Below are positions 16,083-22,362 of a stretch of 38,124 nt of DNA, in pieces. The position numbers and the translations under genes are program-made. Location: IMG/VR virus record IMGVR_UViG_3300047548_000040, positions 1-38,124 of that record. The stretch is one strand, 5' to 3'. Position 1 is the first letter of the stretch; every line of letters starts with the position of its first letter. The DNA is from a virus. Under the pieces are notes generated by a model. That model had not been told where the DNA came from and made no database searches. It was given only the letters and a program-made list of their open reading frames with translations.

Positions 16083-16251
16083 CAGTGTATCCTATGTTAC
16101 CATTCTGTCCTATAATATCAATACGATCTTCATCGAATAACTCTTCTGGTTTCTTTTTCTTACCAAAGATTTTATCCCAATTATCTTCATACTGTTTTGT
16201 ATTTGTTTTGGATATGATACTATCTCCGGTAATATCATTCTTTGTTGCCAT
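16063..16251 (-). CDS. Small charged protein, unknown
   Basis: A 62-residue hydrophilic protein with a central NWDKIFGKKKKPEELFDEDR (about residues 24-43) and an acidic end. No motif was recognised. Its start lies inside the end of the 5'-3' exonuclease gene and its stop inside the endonuclease I gene, so it is translated as part of the replication operon. The overlap pattern, rather than similarity, is the evidence that it is a gene. Confidence 0.65.
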   Translation of the reverse strand: MATKNDITGDSIISKTNTKQYEDNWDKIFGKKKKPEELFDEDRIDIIGQNGNIGYTDADIQE

Positions 16252-16939
16252 TACTTAACTCCTCAAACTTGTCTTTAAAATGTTTCCTATCATTGCGTAG
16301 AATCCAGAGACATCCCGCATTCATAAGAAACTCTTCGTCATTACCGTAGGTATCTCTTACTCTGTTGAACAACTCTTGCTCAGTAAAGACACCTGCTAGT
16401 AACTTCTCTGCTTTCTTTGGACCAATACCTTCAATGCCCTTAATGTTATCTGACTTGTCACCCATCAAACATTGCTTATAGAAATGGTAATCTGCAGCTG
16501 CTTCATTTTGTTCAATGAATGTATCCTCTTTACTCCAACCATTACCACTGATAGCCCATTGGAAATGTTTTCCGGGAATCTGTAATAGGTCTTTGTCAAG
16601 AGAGCAGATGATTGTATCATTTGTTTGGTGAATGCCTAGTAAGTCATCTGCTTCCAAACCATACTCAGCTTCTGCATTTAATTCTTTTACTGCATAATGT
16701 CTACATGCTTCTAAATGAATTGGCTTAGGCTGTGTTCTATTAGCTTTGTACTCTGGATAGATCTGCTTTCTAAAGTTATCTTCTCCTGTTAGGAATGCAC
16801 GGTACTCTGTGGCAGAAGTCTTAGATAGTATTTGATCTAGTAGTTCATTCATTCTGTAGATAGCTATGCCAACATCATCTTGTTCAGCACTTGCTGCACA
16901 TCTAAAACAAACTAAATCCATGTCAATTAAGGCTATCAA
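16235..16939 (-). CDS. 5'-3' exonuclease (FEN/T7 gp6-like)
   Basis: A 234-residue nuclease of the PIN/FEN group. Acidic metal ligands are visible in ALIDMDLVC (residues 3-11), GLEADDLLGI (about 94-103) and CSLDKDLLQIPG. The helix-hairpin-helix region is LMGDKSDNIKGIEGIGPKKAEKLL (around residues 158-181, quoted in part by motif: GDKSDN and GIGPKKAEKL). It removes primers and degrades host DNA. Its start overlaps the stop of the exported-protein gene upstream (ATGA) and its end overlaps the small gene downstream. Confidence 0.9.
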   Translation of the reverse strand: MIALIDMDLVCFRCAASAEQDDVGIAIYRMNELLDQILSKTSATEYRAFLTGEDNFRKQIYPEYKANRTQPKPIHLEACRHYAVKELNAEAEYGLEADDLLGIHQTNDTIICSLDKDLLQIPGKHFQWAISGNGWSKEDTFIEQNEAAADYHFYKQCLMGDKSDNIKGIEGIGPKKAEKLLAGVFTEQELFNRVRDTYGNDEEFLMNAGCLWILRNDRKHFKDKFEELSNGNKE

Positions 16940-17277
16940 ATTGGTTCCTCTACGTTTACGAATTCATCTGTAGGAAATGTAGATTGATCTGATGGTTTAC
17001 CGTTTACGTCTTGCCATTGGATAACTACTGCATTCTCTCTACCTGTAAAACATCCTGCTAAGGAATCTGAATTATCGTTTACTTTCTTTACTGCCTTAGC
17101 AGCATAAGGAAACTTGTCAGCATACTTAGGGATACCACAAGGAGCACTGGTAATATAGATATTAACTTGCTCATTGTATTTAAGTACTAAAGCTTTTGCA
17201 TATACTGGTGCTGCGCTACATACTAAATAAATCCAACAAACAACTATAACTAGTGCTAGTAAAATTCTTTTAATCAT
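16936..17277 (-). CDS. Exported small protein with Sec signal peptide, unknown
   Basis: A 113-residue protein. Residues 1-27 form a signal peptide (MIKRILLALVIVVCWIYLVC, then SAAPVYA) with probable cleavage after Ala27. The mature part is about 86 residues with two Cys (in SAPCGIP and LAGCFTG) that could form a disulfide. I choose the ATG at 17277, ten bases after GGAGG; a start at 17298 would include the ribosome binding site. Placement of a periplasmic protein inside the DNA-replication operon is unusual; envelope modification or superinfection exclusion are guesses. Confidence 0.75.
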   Translation of the reverse strand: MIKRILLALVIVVCWIYLVCSAAPVYAKALVLKYNEQVNIYITSAPCGIPKYADKFPYAAKAVKKVNDNSDSLAGCFTGRENAVVIQWQDVNGKPSDQSTFPTDEFVNVEEPI

Positions 17278-17310
17278 ATTACCAATGCCTCCATACATTG
17301 AGGATAATGT

Positions 17311-17343
17311 GGATGCAGGTAATTATTTCTATTACCCGCACCC
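17311..17343 (-). promoter_or_regulatory. Minus-strand RNA hairpin upstream of the exported-protein gene
   Basis: Arms 17311-17323 and 17331-17343 around a 7-base loop. On the plus strand the stem has two A/C mismatches, but on the minus-strand transcript both become G-U pairs, giving 13 continuous base pairs. There is no U-run, so an intrinsic terminator is unlikely. It lies between the SSB gene and the exported-protein gene and could be a processing or stability element. Confidence 0.6.
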
Positions 17344-17354
17344 AATCTATCTTG

Positions 17355-17879
17355 TTATTCAATTACTACGTCTGCTGAATCATCAACAAACTCGTCAAAG
17401 TTTTGTGGCCTACCCATTACATATTCCTCTAACTGTTTAGCATAAGCGATAACATCAGAGGCAGTAGGAGCGGACTTAGCACCAACAGCCAAAGCAGCAA
17501 CTGCAGTAGAAAGGCTAGACTGTTTAACGATAAGTACTTGTCGAGCTGCACGTTCTTCTTTTGTTTCATAGTTAGATCCTGTTACTCGTGTTGCAGGCGC
17601 TGCTGCAGATTGTTGTGCCATTTGTGGTGCTCCTCCTTCGTTGATACTTGTCCATTGCCAATAACCATTCTGATCTTTCTCTGTGTTCACATTAACTGAA
17701 TCACCTTTAGCCAGACCAGAGATATGTTTAAAGACTCCGGGGTTACTAAAAGACATAAGCTTTTTATTATTTACTTTACCTTGCTCATCCTTGTATGTTA
17801 CTTCCATACTCTGATAAGTTCGACCATTCTTTGCTGCGTGTGTGTTTGGTGTTCCAACATCAATGATTGTAATTTGCAT
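17355..17879 (-). CDS. ssb: Single-stranded DNA-binding protein
   Basis: A 174-residue protein. Residues 1-80 look like an OB fold (ITIIDVGTPNTH, YQSMEVTYKDEQGK, GDSVNVNTEKDQNGYWQW). An Ala/Gln-rich linker (about 85-105) and a helix follow. The end is acidic (FDEFVDDSADVVIE), typical of phage SSBs that recruit polymerase or helicase through an acidic tail. The start overlaps the end of the polymerase fragment (17860-17879) after a GGAGAAAG site, matching its role in the replisome. The assignment is by architecture and context. Confidence 0.75.
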   Translation of the reverse strand: MQITIIDVGTPNTHAAKNGRTYQSMEVTYKDEQGKVNNKKLMSFSNPGVFKHISGLAKGDSVNVNTEKDQNGYWQWTSINEGGAPQMAQQSAAAPATRVTGSNYETKEERAARQVLIVKQSSLSTAVAALAVGAKSAPTASDVIAYAKQLEEYVMGRPQNFDEFVDDSADVVIE

Positions 17880-18585
17880 CTACTTTCTCCATATTGCCCC
17901 AGTTAGGTCCAACTTCACATTCGACCCGCATAGGTAAGTTAAAGTCTACTCCAAATAACTTTTTAAAGTTAGCTGGAACATCGTTAAAACATCTATCTAC
18001 TAAATTAACTATACTAATATTATCCCATATTTTAGGATCAAAGTCAAGTATTATTGAATCGTGTACTGTGTTTACAAGTAAGACTCCTTCCTTATCTTTC
18101 AATCTGTTACGCAATGATACTCTAGCAATAGCCATTAGGTCAGCACCTAGTCCTTGTACTGGATAGTTAAGTATCTTGGTGCGAGGCCAGACTTCTTTAC
18201 CATACTTTACTTCGGGTTCATAATTATAAACTCTTCCTGTTGGCATTACTAACTTTCTATTTCTTTTAGCTTCATCAAGAATTCTAGTATGCCATTCTCC
18301 CAGTCTTTTATATTTTCCATAGAACTGATCGATAACATCTTGCCAGAACCCTTCTCCACCAATGTCTTTAAAGTTGGGATCATTTGCATAAGAGTATGCA
18401 GATCCTCCGTAAATGAGTCTGAATACGAAGGTCTTAGCGATAAGTCTACTAGGTAGTCCGAATCTTTTTTGGTTATCTGAATGTTGATCAACACTATTCC
18501 ATATCTCCTCTAGTGCTACAGGATCTTGACTAAGATAGGTAGCGCCAACCCACTCTAGTTGTTTAGCGTCAGCTTGTAATATCAT
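17860..18585 (-). CDS. polA: DNA polymerase A, C-terminal polypeptide (palm and fingers)
   Basis: A 241-residue polypeptide with the polymerase catalytic motifs. Motif A is LQADAKQLEWVGA (residues 3-15), motif B is RLIAKTFVFRLIYGG (about 46-60) and motif C is VNTVHDSIILDF (about 168-179). The residue equivalent to E. coli Pol I Phe762 / T7 Tyr526 is Phe (KTFVF). Motif C reads HDS rather than HDE. The exonuclease and thumb are encoded by the upstream gene in the same frame, separated by three in-frame stops. The ATG at 18585 overlaps the TAA of a small ORF (TAATG), with AGGA about 9 bases upstream; a TTG at 18594 is the alternative. Confidence 0.88.
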   Translation of the reverse strand: MILQADAKQLEWVGATYLSQDPVALEEIWNSVDQHSDNQKRFGLPSRLIAKTFVFRLIYGGSAYSYANDPNFKDIGGEGFWQDVIDQFYGKYKRLGEWHTRILDEAKRNRKLVMPTGRVYNYEPEVKYGKEVWPRTKILNYPVQGLGADLMAIARVSLRNRLKDKEGVLLVNTVHDSIILDFDPKIWDNISIVNLVDRCFNDVPANFKKLFGVDFNLPMRVECEVGPNWGNMEKVDANYNH

Positions 18586-18674
18586 TAGTACCAATCCTGT
18601 TCTTTGTAAAGGTAATCAGTCAACTCATAACCATCAAGCAAATCTTGATAAGAATAAGTCTTTAATTTCTCCAT
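18585..18674 (-). CDS. 29-residue ORF bridging the two polymerase fragments
   Basis: A 29-residue frame beginning MEKLKTYSYQDLLDGYELTD and continuing YLYKEQDWY. It is read in a different frame from both polymerase parts. It begins inside the last codons of the N-terminal fragment, runs through the gap between the fragments, and its TAA overlaps the ATG of the C-terminal fragment. There is no clear ribosome binding site. Protein-like composition and exact stop-start overlap suggest it is translated and couples the second fragment to the first; a frameshifted C-terminal extension of the first fragment is the other reading. Confidence 0.5.
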   Translation of the reverse strand: MEKLKTYSYQDLLDGYELTDYLYKEQDWY

Positions 18675-19794
18675 CGAAGTTTTGCATGTTTGGTTTGCTG
18701 CTTGATAGTCTGCCTGTTCGTACCACGCATTGATTGAGTTGACCATGTACCGTACCTTCTTTCCAGTTAGATTTTTTTCGTAAGTCTAGTAGACCAGTGT
18801 AGTAAGTTGACACTCTCTTCTCTAGCTCTGCCCTCTTAAGGAGTAGCTCAATTATTTCCTTGGCTTTATTAGTTCCTTTAAGAGAGCGGAGTGTAGGTTC
18901 ATCAGTAGAGTAGAGACCTTCTTTGGCCAACTCACTACCTTTAAGTGGTTTAACTAACCTTTCGAACGAGACTTCGTAGTCGACCCATCTATCCTTTGGT
19001 TCTCCTTTTCTACTACCAGACTTAAAATATCCGCAAGGCTCTTTACGACGAAGCCTAATGCTGCCACCATATAAGAAAGCACTAAGATGATCGACGCTAT
19101 TAGGGTTAAACTCACTACAGTTATGATACTCAAACAGTGTTTGGTCAATCTGTCGAATTTGTTCATTAAGTTCATTAGCTAATTCCTCGCTTCTTTGTTC
19201 GTTATAAATAAGACCATTGAACTCCATCTCTTGTAGTACCATTAGGTCTTGGTTATGCAAGCTTACCAGTCTTTGTAATTGTATAGATGACTGATTAACT
19301 TGTTCTAGTTGTTTTAAATAAATCTGTTCTGTTAATACTAAATCTTGTTTTAGATAATCCTCTAAGATATCTCTAGGAATATCTGGTGTATCTATACCTG
19401 CGGACCAATACTCGCTAGCCACAACATCGAGTTTACTATCCAAGCCATAGTATTGAGCAACACCATTGAGGCTAGGGTAGGATTCCTTCTGTCCTGTAAG
19501 TATGAAATGCACGAGCTGACAATCCCAAATACGCTTATCATAAAAATTAATGCCATATCTTTTTATCCAATGCAAATCAAATTTAATATTAAAGCCAACT
19601 ATAATGTCGTACCCAGAGATAGTGTTTTGTACACTAGCAAGCACATCCCTATTAGCAGAGTCAGAATACTCAATATCACTAAGCCAGCTGCTGCCATTGC
19701 TAAGTAGTCCGATATAACAGAGCTTATTCGTTTCATCGAAAGGGTTTCCTTTATTAGAAGTTGTTGTTTCTACATCAAGAACTAAGTGTCGCAT
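18634..19794 (-). CDS. polA: DNA polymerase A, N-terminal polypeptide (3'-5' exonuclease and thumb)
   Basis: A 386-residue polypeptide. The exonuclease motifs are LVLDVETTT (residues 4-12), IVGFNIKFDLHWI (about 64-76) and LEDYLKQDLVLTEQ (about 143-156). The thumb extends to VVRTGRLSSSKPNMQNF (about 357-373) and IKDLFLSRF, where the gene stops just before polymerase motif A. Palm and fingers follow as a separate gene. Normal phage PolA is one chain, so this is a genuine split or an interrupted gene. Its ATG overlaps the stop of a 40-residue membrane protein (TAATG). Confidence 0.88.
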   Translation of the reverse strand: MRHLVLDVETTTSNKGNPFDETNKLCYIGLLSNGSSWLSDIEYSDSANRDVLASVQNTISGYDIIVGFNIKFDLHWIKRYGINFYDKRIWDCQLVHFILTGQKESYPSLNGVAQYYGLDSKLDVVASEYWSAGIDTPDIPRDILEDYLKQDLVLTEQIYLKQLEQVNQSSIQLQRLVSLHNQDLMVLQEMEFNGLIYNEQRSEELANELNEQIRQIDQTLFEYHNCSEFNPNSVDHLSAFLYGGSIRLRRKEPCGYFKSGSRKGEPKDRWVDYEVSFERLVKPLKGSELAKEGLYSTDEPTLRSLKGTNKAKEIIELLLKRAELEKRVSTYYTGLLDLRKKSNWKEGTVHGQLNQCVVRTGRLSSSKPNMQNFDGEIKDLFLSRFA

Positions 19795-19916
19795 TACAAG
19801 TAATCATCCTGTTGAATGTCTCGTTGAATGTAGTAAGTAATAGCACACCCAATTAAAAACCCAATAGCAAACGCTGTTGAGTAACACATTACATAGTCAA
19901 TAACATTAGTAAACAT
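19794..19916 (-). CDS. 40-residue single-pass membrane protein
   Basis: The sequence is MFTNVIDYVMCYSTAFAIGF followed by LIGCAITYYIQRDIQQDDYL: one hydrophobic segment at about residues 12-30 and a charged C-terminus. The ATG lies in the last codons of the helicase gene, and the TAA overlaps the polymerase ATG (TAATG). The exact fit between two replication genes is the main evidence. Function unknown; membrane tethering of the replisome is only a guess. Confidence 0.65.
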   Translation of the reverse strand: MFTNVIDYVMCYSTAFAIGFLIGCAITYYIQRDIQQDDYL

Positions 19917-21153
19917 CTTCGTACCTCGCTACTTCTGGTTTAATTAACACTTGGGTAGAGCCGTGCCGTAGGTCAGGCATGGTATCATCATCCCCAAGTA
20001 ACTTGTTCTTACATATGTTGAAGTATCTAGTTCTACTGGTATTGTCTGAGTCCTTACCAATACCTAAGATCCAGTCTGCTTCACCTTGCTTTGATGTCTT
20101 ACTACCATCAACCATATCCATTGTTAACCACAGCTTGCCTTCGGCTTCTCCGCTAGCTTGTGATACTGCAATGACTGGTGCGTATGTTTTAGCTATCTCA
20201 CGAGCCCATTGGTACAAGGCTTTGAGTTCAAGGTCATTACGCTCACCCTTGAATCCTTTGATCTTATCAATCTGATCAAAGATAATTAGTGCTGGGTTAG
20301 TATTCTTTAGTACTGCTTCTATTCTTGCTTTATTATTACTGTCTTCGAAGTCAAGGATCTTAATACGATTACCTGTCTTTGATTCAAAACGTTGTTGATA
20401 ACCATCAACATCAGAGAACAAGGCATCAGTTGTAATTCCTAGCGTCGCTTGGTAACACCGTATAGCCACCTTGTTTCCTTGCTCTTCATTATTAAACCAT
20501 AGAATGTCACCTTCCGTTTGAGTAACCATATGGCTAACCTCTGAAGCAAGGAATGTAGTCTTCCCTGTCTCGGGCCTAGCAAATATAAAGCCAAAGTCCC
20601 CTTTTCTAAGAGAGCCAAGAGCTTTGTTAAGCCAGTTAAGGCGCCAACGTAAACCGGGCGAAGCCACTTGTGATTCATATAACTCCTTTAGATTCATAAC
20701 TACTGGTTTAATTTCTTCTGTTTCTACTTGCTGGTGTTCAAACTTCTCGAACAGTTCCATCAGGTCATCGACAGAAGTCCTGCCATCTTCTACATCAAGA
20801 GCAACTTTAGCGATCTCACCAGAGAGAGCTCGTTGTCTCTGTTGATCTAGTAATTCAATTACTAAATCTCTATTACTAATTTTTAAACTAAAGATCTCTG
20901 TTAAGAGATCATTTAATTCTTTTCTTTCTATGTCTTTAGTAATTAAGTAATTACTATTATATATTAATTCTAATTCTTCTTTAGTTATAGTAATAGTATT
21001 TATATATTTGTTATAGTAATTATTAATTGATTCAAATAATTTATATAAATTACTATAATTATTTTTAATATAATTTATATTAACATATTTATAATACTTT
21101 GTAAAGACTTCTTTATCATCACAGAACAATTTTATTATCTGTTTCTCAACCAT
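19906..21153 (-). CDS. Replicative DNA helicase (DnaB/T7 gp4 helicase-like)
   Basis: A 415-residue RecA-fold helicase. The N-terminal about 95 residues are Asn/Tyr/Lys/Ile-rich and encoded by extremely AT-rich DNA. The ATPase core has GDFGFIFARPETGKTTFLAS (Walker A, around residues 184-203), ILWFNNEEQG, ALIIFDQIDKIKG (Walker B, about 282-294), and VIAVSQASG (about 325-333). DGSKTSKQGEADWILGI resembles the sensor/arginine-finger region. It unwinds DNA ahead of the polymerase. Primase is a separate upstream gene overlapping by 19 bases, whereas in T7 the two are fused. Confidence 0.9.
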   Translation of the reverse strand: MVEKQIIKLFCDDKEVFTKYYKYVNINYIKNNYSNLYKLFESINNYYNKYINTITITKEELELIYNSNYLITKDIERKELNDLLTEIFSLKISNRDLVIELLDQQRQRALSGEIAKVALDVEDGRTSVDDLMELFEKFEHQQVETEEIKPVVMNLKELYESQVASPGLRWRLNWLNKALGSLRKGDFGFIFARPETGKTTFLASEVSHMVTQTEGDILWFNNEEQGNKVAIRCYQATLGITTDALFSDVDGYQQRFESKTGNRIKILDFEDSNNKARIEAVLKNTNPALIIFDQIDKIKGFKGERNDLELKALYQWAREIAKTYAPVIAVSQASGEAEGKLWLTMDMVDGSKTSKQGEADWILGIGKDSDNTSRTRYFNICKNKLLGDDDTMPDLRHGSTQVLIKPEVARYEDVY

Positions 21154-21824
21154 TCACTGATTTCTCCTTTCGTGTATTCTTTCGGATCATTAGGTGAGAT
21201 AACAACAGAGGCATTGACACCCCTCTGTTTCAAATTGTTTGCTATCTTAATGGCCTCTTTAGCCTTGTCCCTATCCAACCATATTACCACGGACTTAAAG
21301 TCTCGTCCTATGCGTTCGTTCACATCGTCAGACATATGACTTCCTAACAATGGAATAGCACACCACTCAGGACTTAGCCTAGAGATTTTAATAGCAGACA
21401 ATATATCTTCTACACATACTAGTTTATCAGAGTATCCGTAGAATGTCAAAGGCTTTTTACCTTTTGATAAGTACTTAACTTTCTGATCACCAAAACATCT
21501 AGCTTGCCAGTAGTCGGGTGCTTTGATTAGTACTAGCAACTGGTGCTCATCGTTCCAGCAAATACCGAAGTCCTTGATTTCATTAGGTAAAATACCATAT
21601 GAGAATAGCCACTGTTTCGCTACTTGGGGTAGCTCATCAGTCGTAGCAATTTGCGTATCCTGCAAATCTTGTTTAGGAGTTTGCGTCATACGCAATCTTA
21701 GTGATGCAGTATCTGTCTTTGGTTTGTAATACTTACATCCAAAGCAGAAGAAGTGATCATCATACTCACCAAGATTATCTTTGCTACCGCATCGAGGACA
21801 CGGTAGATGCTGTATAAATTTCAT
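21135..21824 (-). CDS. DNA primase (zinc-binding and TOPRIM domains)
   Basis: A 229-residue primase like the N-terminal half of T7 gp4. A zinc ribbon, CPRCGSKDN...FFCFGCKYY, covers residues about 9-32. The core has LLVLIKAPDYWQARCFG and KVKYLSKGKKPLTFYG. TOPRIM motifs are LVCVEDILSAIKIS (Glu near 139) and VVIWLDRDKAKEA (about 194-206). It makes primers for lagging-strand synthesis. An AAGGATAATC site precedes the ATG. Upstream lies the oppositely oriented pqqA cassette, so minus transcripts reaching primase run antisense across pqqA. Confidence 0.9.
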   Translation of the reverse strand: MKFIQHLPCPRCGSKDNLGEYDDHFFCFGCKYYKPKTDTASLRLRMTQTPKQDLQDTQIATTDELPQVAKQWLFSYGILPNEIKDFGICWNDEHQLLVLIKAPDYWQARCFGDQKVKYLSKGKKPLTFYGYSDKLVCVEDILSAIKISRLSPEWCAIPLLGSHMSDDVNERIGRDFKSVVIWLDRDKAKEAIKIANNLKQRGVNASVVISPNDPKEYTKGEISEWLRNR

Positions 21825-21835
21825 GATTATCCTTA

Positions 21836-21864
21836 TTTACTTTCCTAGTAATTCGTGGTATAAT
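21836..21864 (+). promoter_or_regulatory. Promoter of the phage pqqA-like gene
   Basis: TTTACT (21836-21841, 4 of 6 consensus) and an exact TATAAT (21859-21864) with a 17-bp spacer, oriented on the plus strand against the surrounding operon. The peptide's ATG lies 50 bases beyond the -10 box. Confidence 0.75.
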
Positions 21865-21869
21865 ATTTA

Positions 21870-21891
21870 CATATACTGAAAAAAGTATATG
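21870..21891 (+). promoter_or_regulatory. Dyad/hairpin at the pqqA transcription start
   Basis: Perfect 8-bp arms CATATACT (21870-21877) and AGTATATG (21884-21891) with a GAAAAA loop, beginning five bases after the -10 box. It could be an operator straddling the start site or a 5' stabilising stem in the leader. Confidence 0.65.
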
Positions 21892-21913
21892 ACATTTAAC
21901 CAAGGAGATTACT

Positions 21914-21985
21914 ATGTGGACAAAACCAACAGCAAGTGAAATGCGTTTCGGCTTTGAAGTTACAATGTACGTTATGAATAAGTAA
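21914..21985 (+). CDS. pqqA: PqqA-like PQQ precursor peptide
   Basis: A 23-residue peptide, MWTKPTASEMRFGFEVTMYV followed by MNK, with the length and layout of bacterial PqqA. It has Trp2, Pro5, Gly13, Glu15 and Tyr19; in the host pathway PqqE links this Glu and Tyr to begin pyrroloquinoline quinone synthesis, with PqqD as chaperone. AAGGAGA lies 5 bases before the ATG and a TATAAT promoter lies upstream. It is the only plus-strand gene inside the minus-strand replication block, like a moron. The FGFEVTMYVMN core looks like Methylophilaceae PqqA (from memory). No other pqq gene is in the window, so it must use host PqqB-E. Confidence 0.93.
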   Translation: MWTKPTASEMRFGFEVTMYVMNK

Positions 21986-22009
21986 CATGGATTGGGTCAC
22001 TGATTGTTA

Positions 22010-22231
22010 TTAATCATCAGTCCACTCATTGTAGTCGACTGAATCAGTTAGATCATCTGCTACTTCCTCAATGATCTCCTCAGTTGTAGATAGGTCCTGC
22101 CTTTCTATGCTGAGGACATCATCTTTAATCTCACCATAACATCCGTTACACATGTCAATGTAGTTGCCATGCAAGTCCTTGCGTGTTGACTCAAAGTCAT
22201 TTAGATTTTTATCACATGCTATGCACCGCAT
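22010..22231 (-). CDS. Small zinc-ribbon protein with acidic tail
   Basis: A 73-residue protein. MRCIACDKNLNDFE and DMCNGCYGE give two Cys pairs (CIAC and CNGC), a treble-clef or zinc-ribbon knuckle. The C-terminal 40 residues are very acidic (EEIIEEVADDLTDSVDYNEW). Similar MRCxACxxxL proteins are common near phage primases (from memory). Start at 22231 is chosen because AGGAG is then 8 bases upstream; a start two codons earlier would sit on the site. Possible transcription or replication accessory; function unproven. Confidence 0.75.
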   Translation of the reverse strand: MRCIACDKNLNDFESTRKDLHGNYIDMCNGCYGEIKDDVLSIERQDLSTTEEIIEEVADDLTDSVDYNEWTDD

Positions 22232-22362
22232 GAGCATTCTCCTTTTTTACTTGTATCATATTGATTAATAACATCATTTAAATCATTGGCTAACTCATAG
22301 TCAAGACTTTCTGCAAAAGTAGCCAATCGTTTTAGTTCATAAATTAACTCAGCGTAATCCAT
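22219..22362 (-). CDS. Small acidic helical protein, unknown
   Basis: A 47-residue protein: MDYAELIYELKRLATFAESL, then DYELANDLNDVINQYDTSKK and a short Cys-containing tail GECSCGA. AGGAGAACTTA precedes the ATG. It starts inside the last codons of the ATP-grasp gene, and its end carries the ribosome binding site and start of the zinc-ribbon gene. The interlocking signals support it as real. Function unknown. Confidence 0.65.
   Translation of the reverse strand: MDYAELIYELKRLATFAESLDYELANDLNDVINQYDTSKKGECSCGA

Noticed and set aside
18585-18640. Split polymerase as a simple sequencing frameshift
   Set aside because: Both parts are in the same frame but separated by three stops, so one inserted or deleted base cannot join them. 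A larger insertion or a true split is needed.
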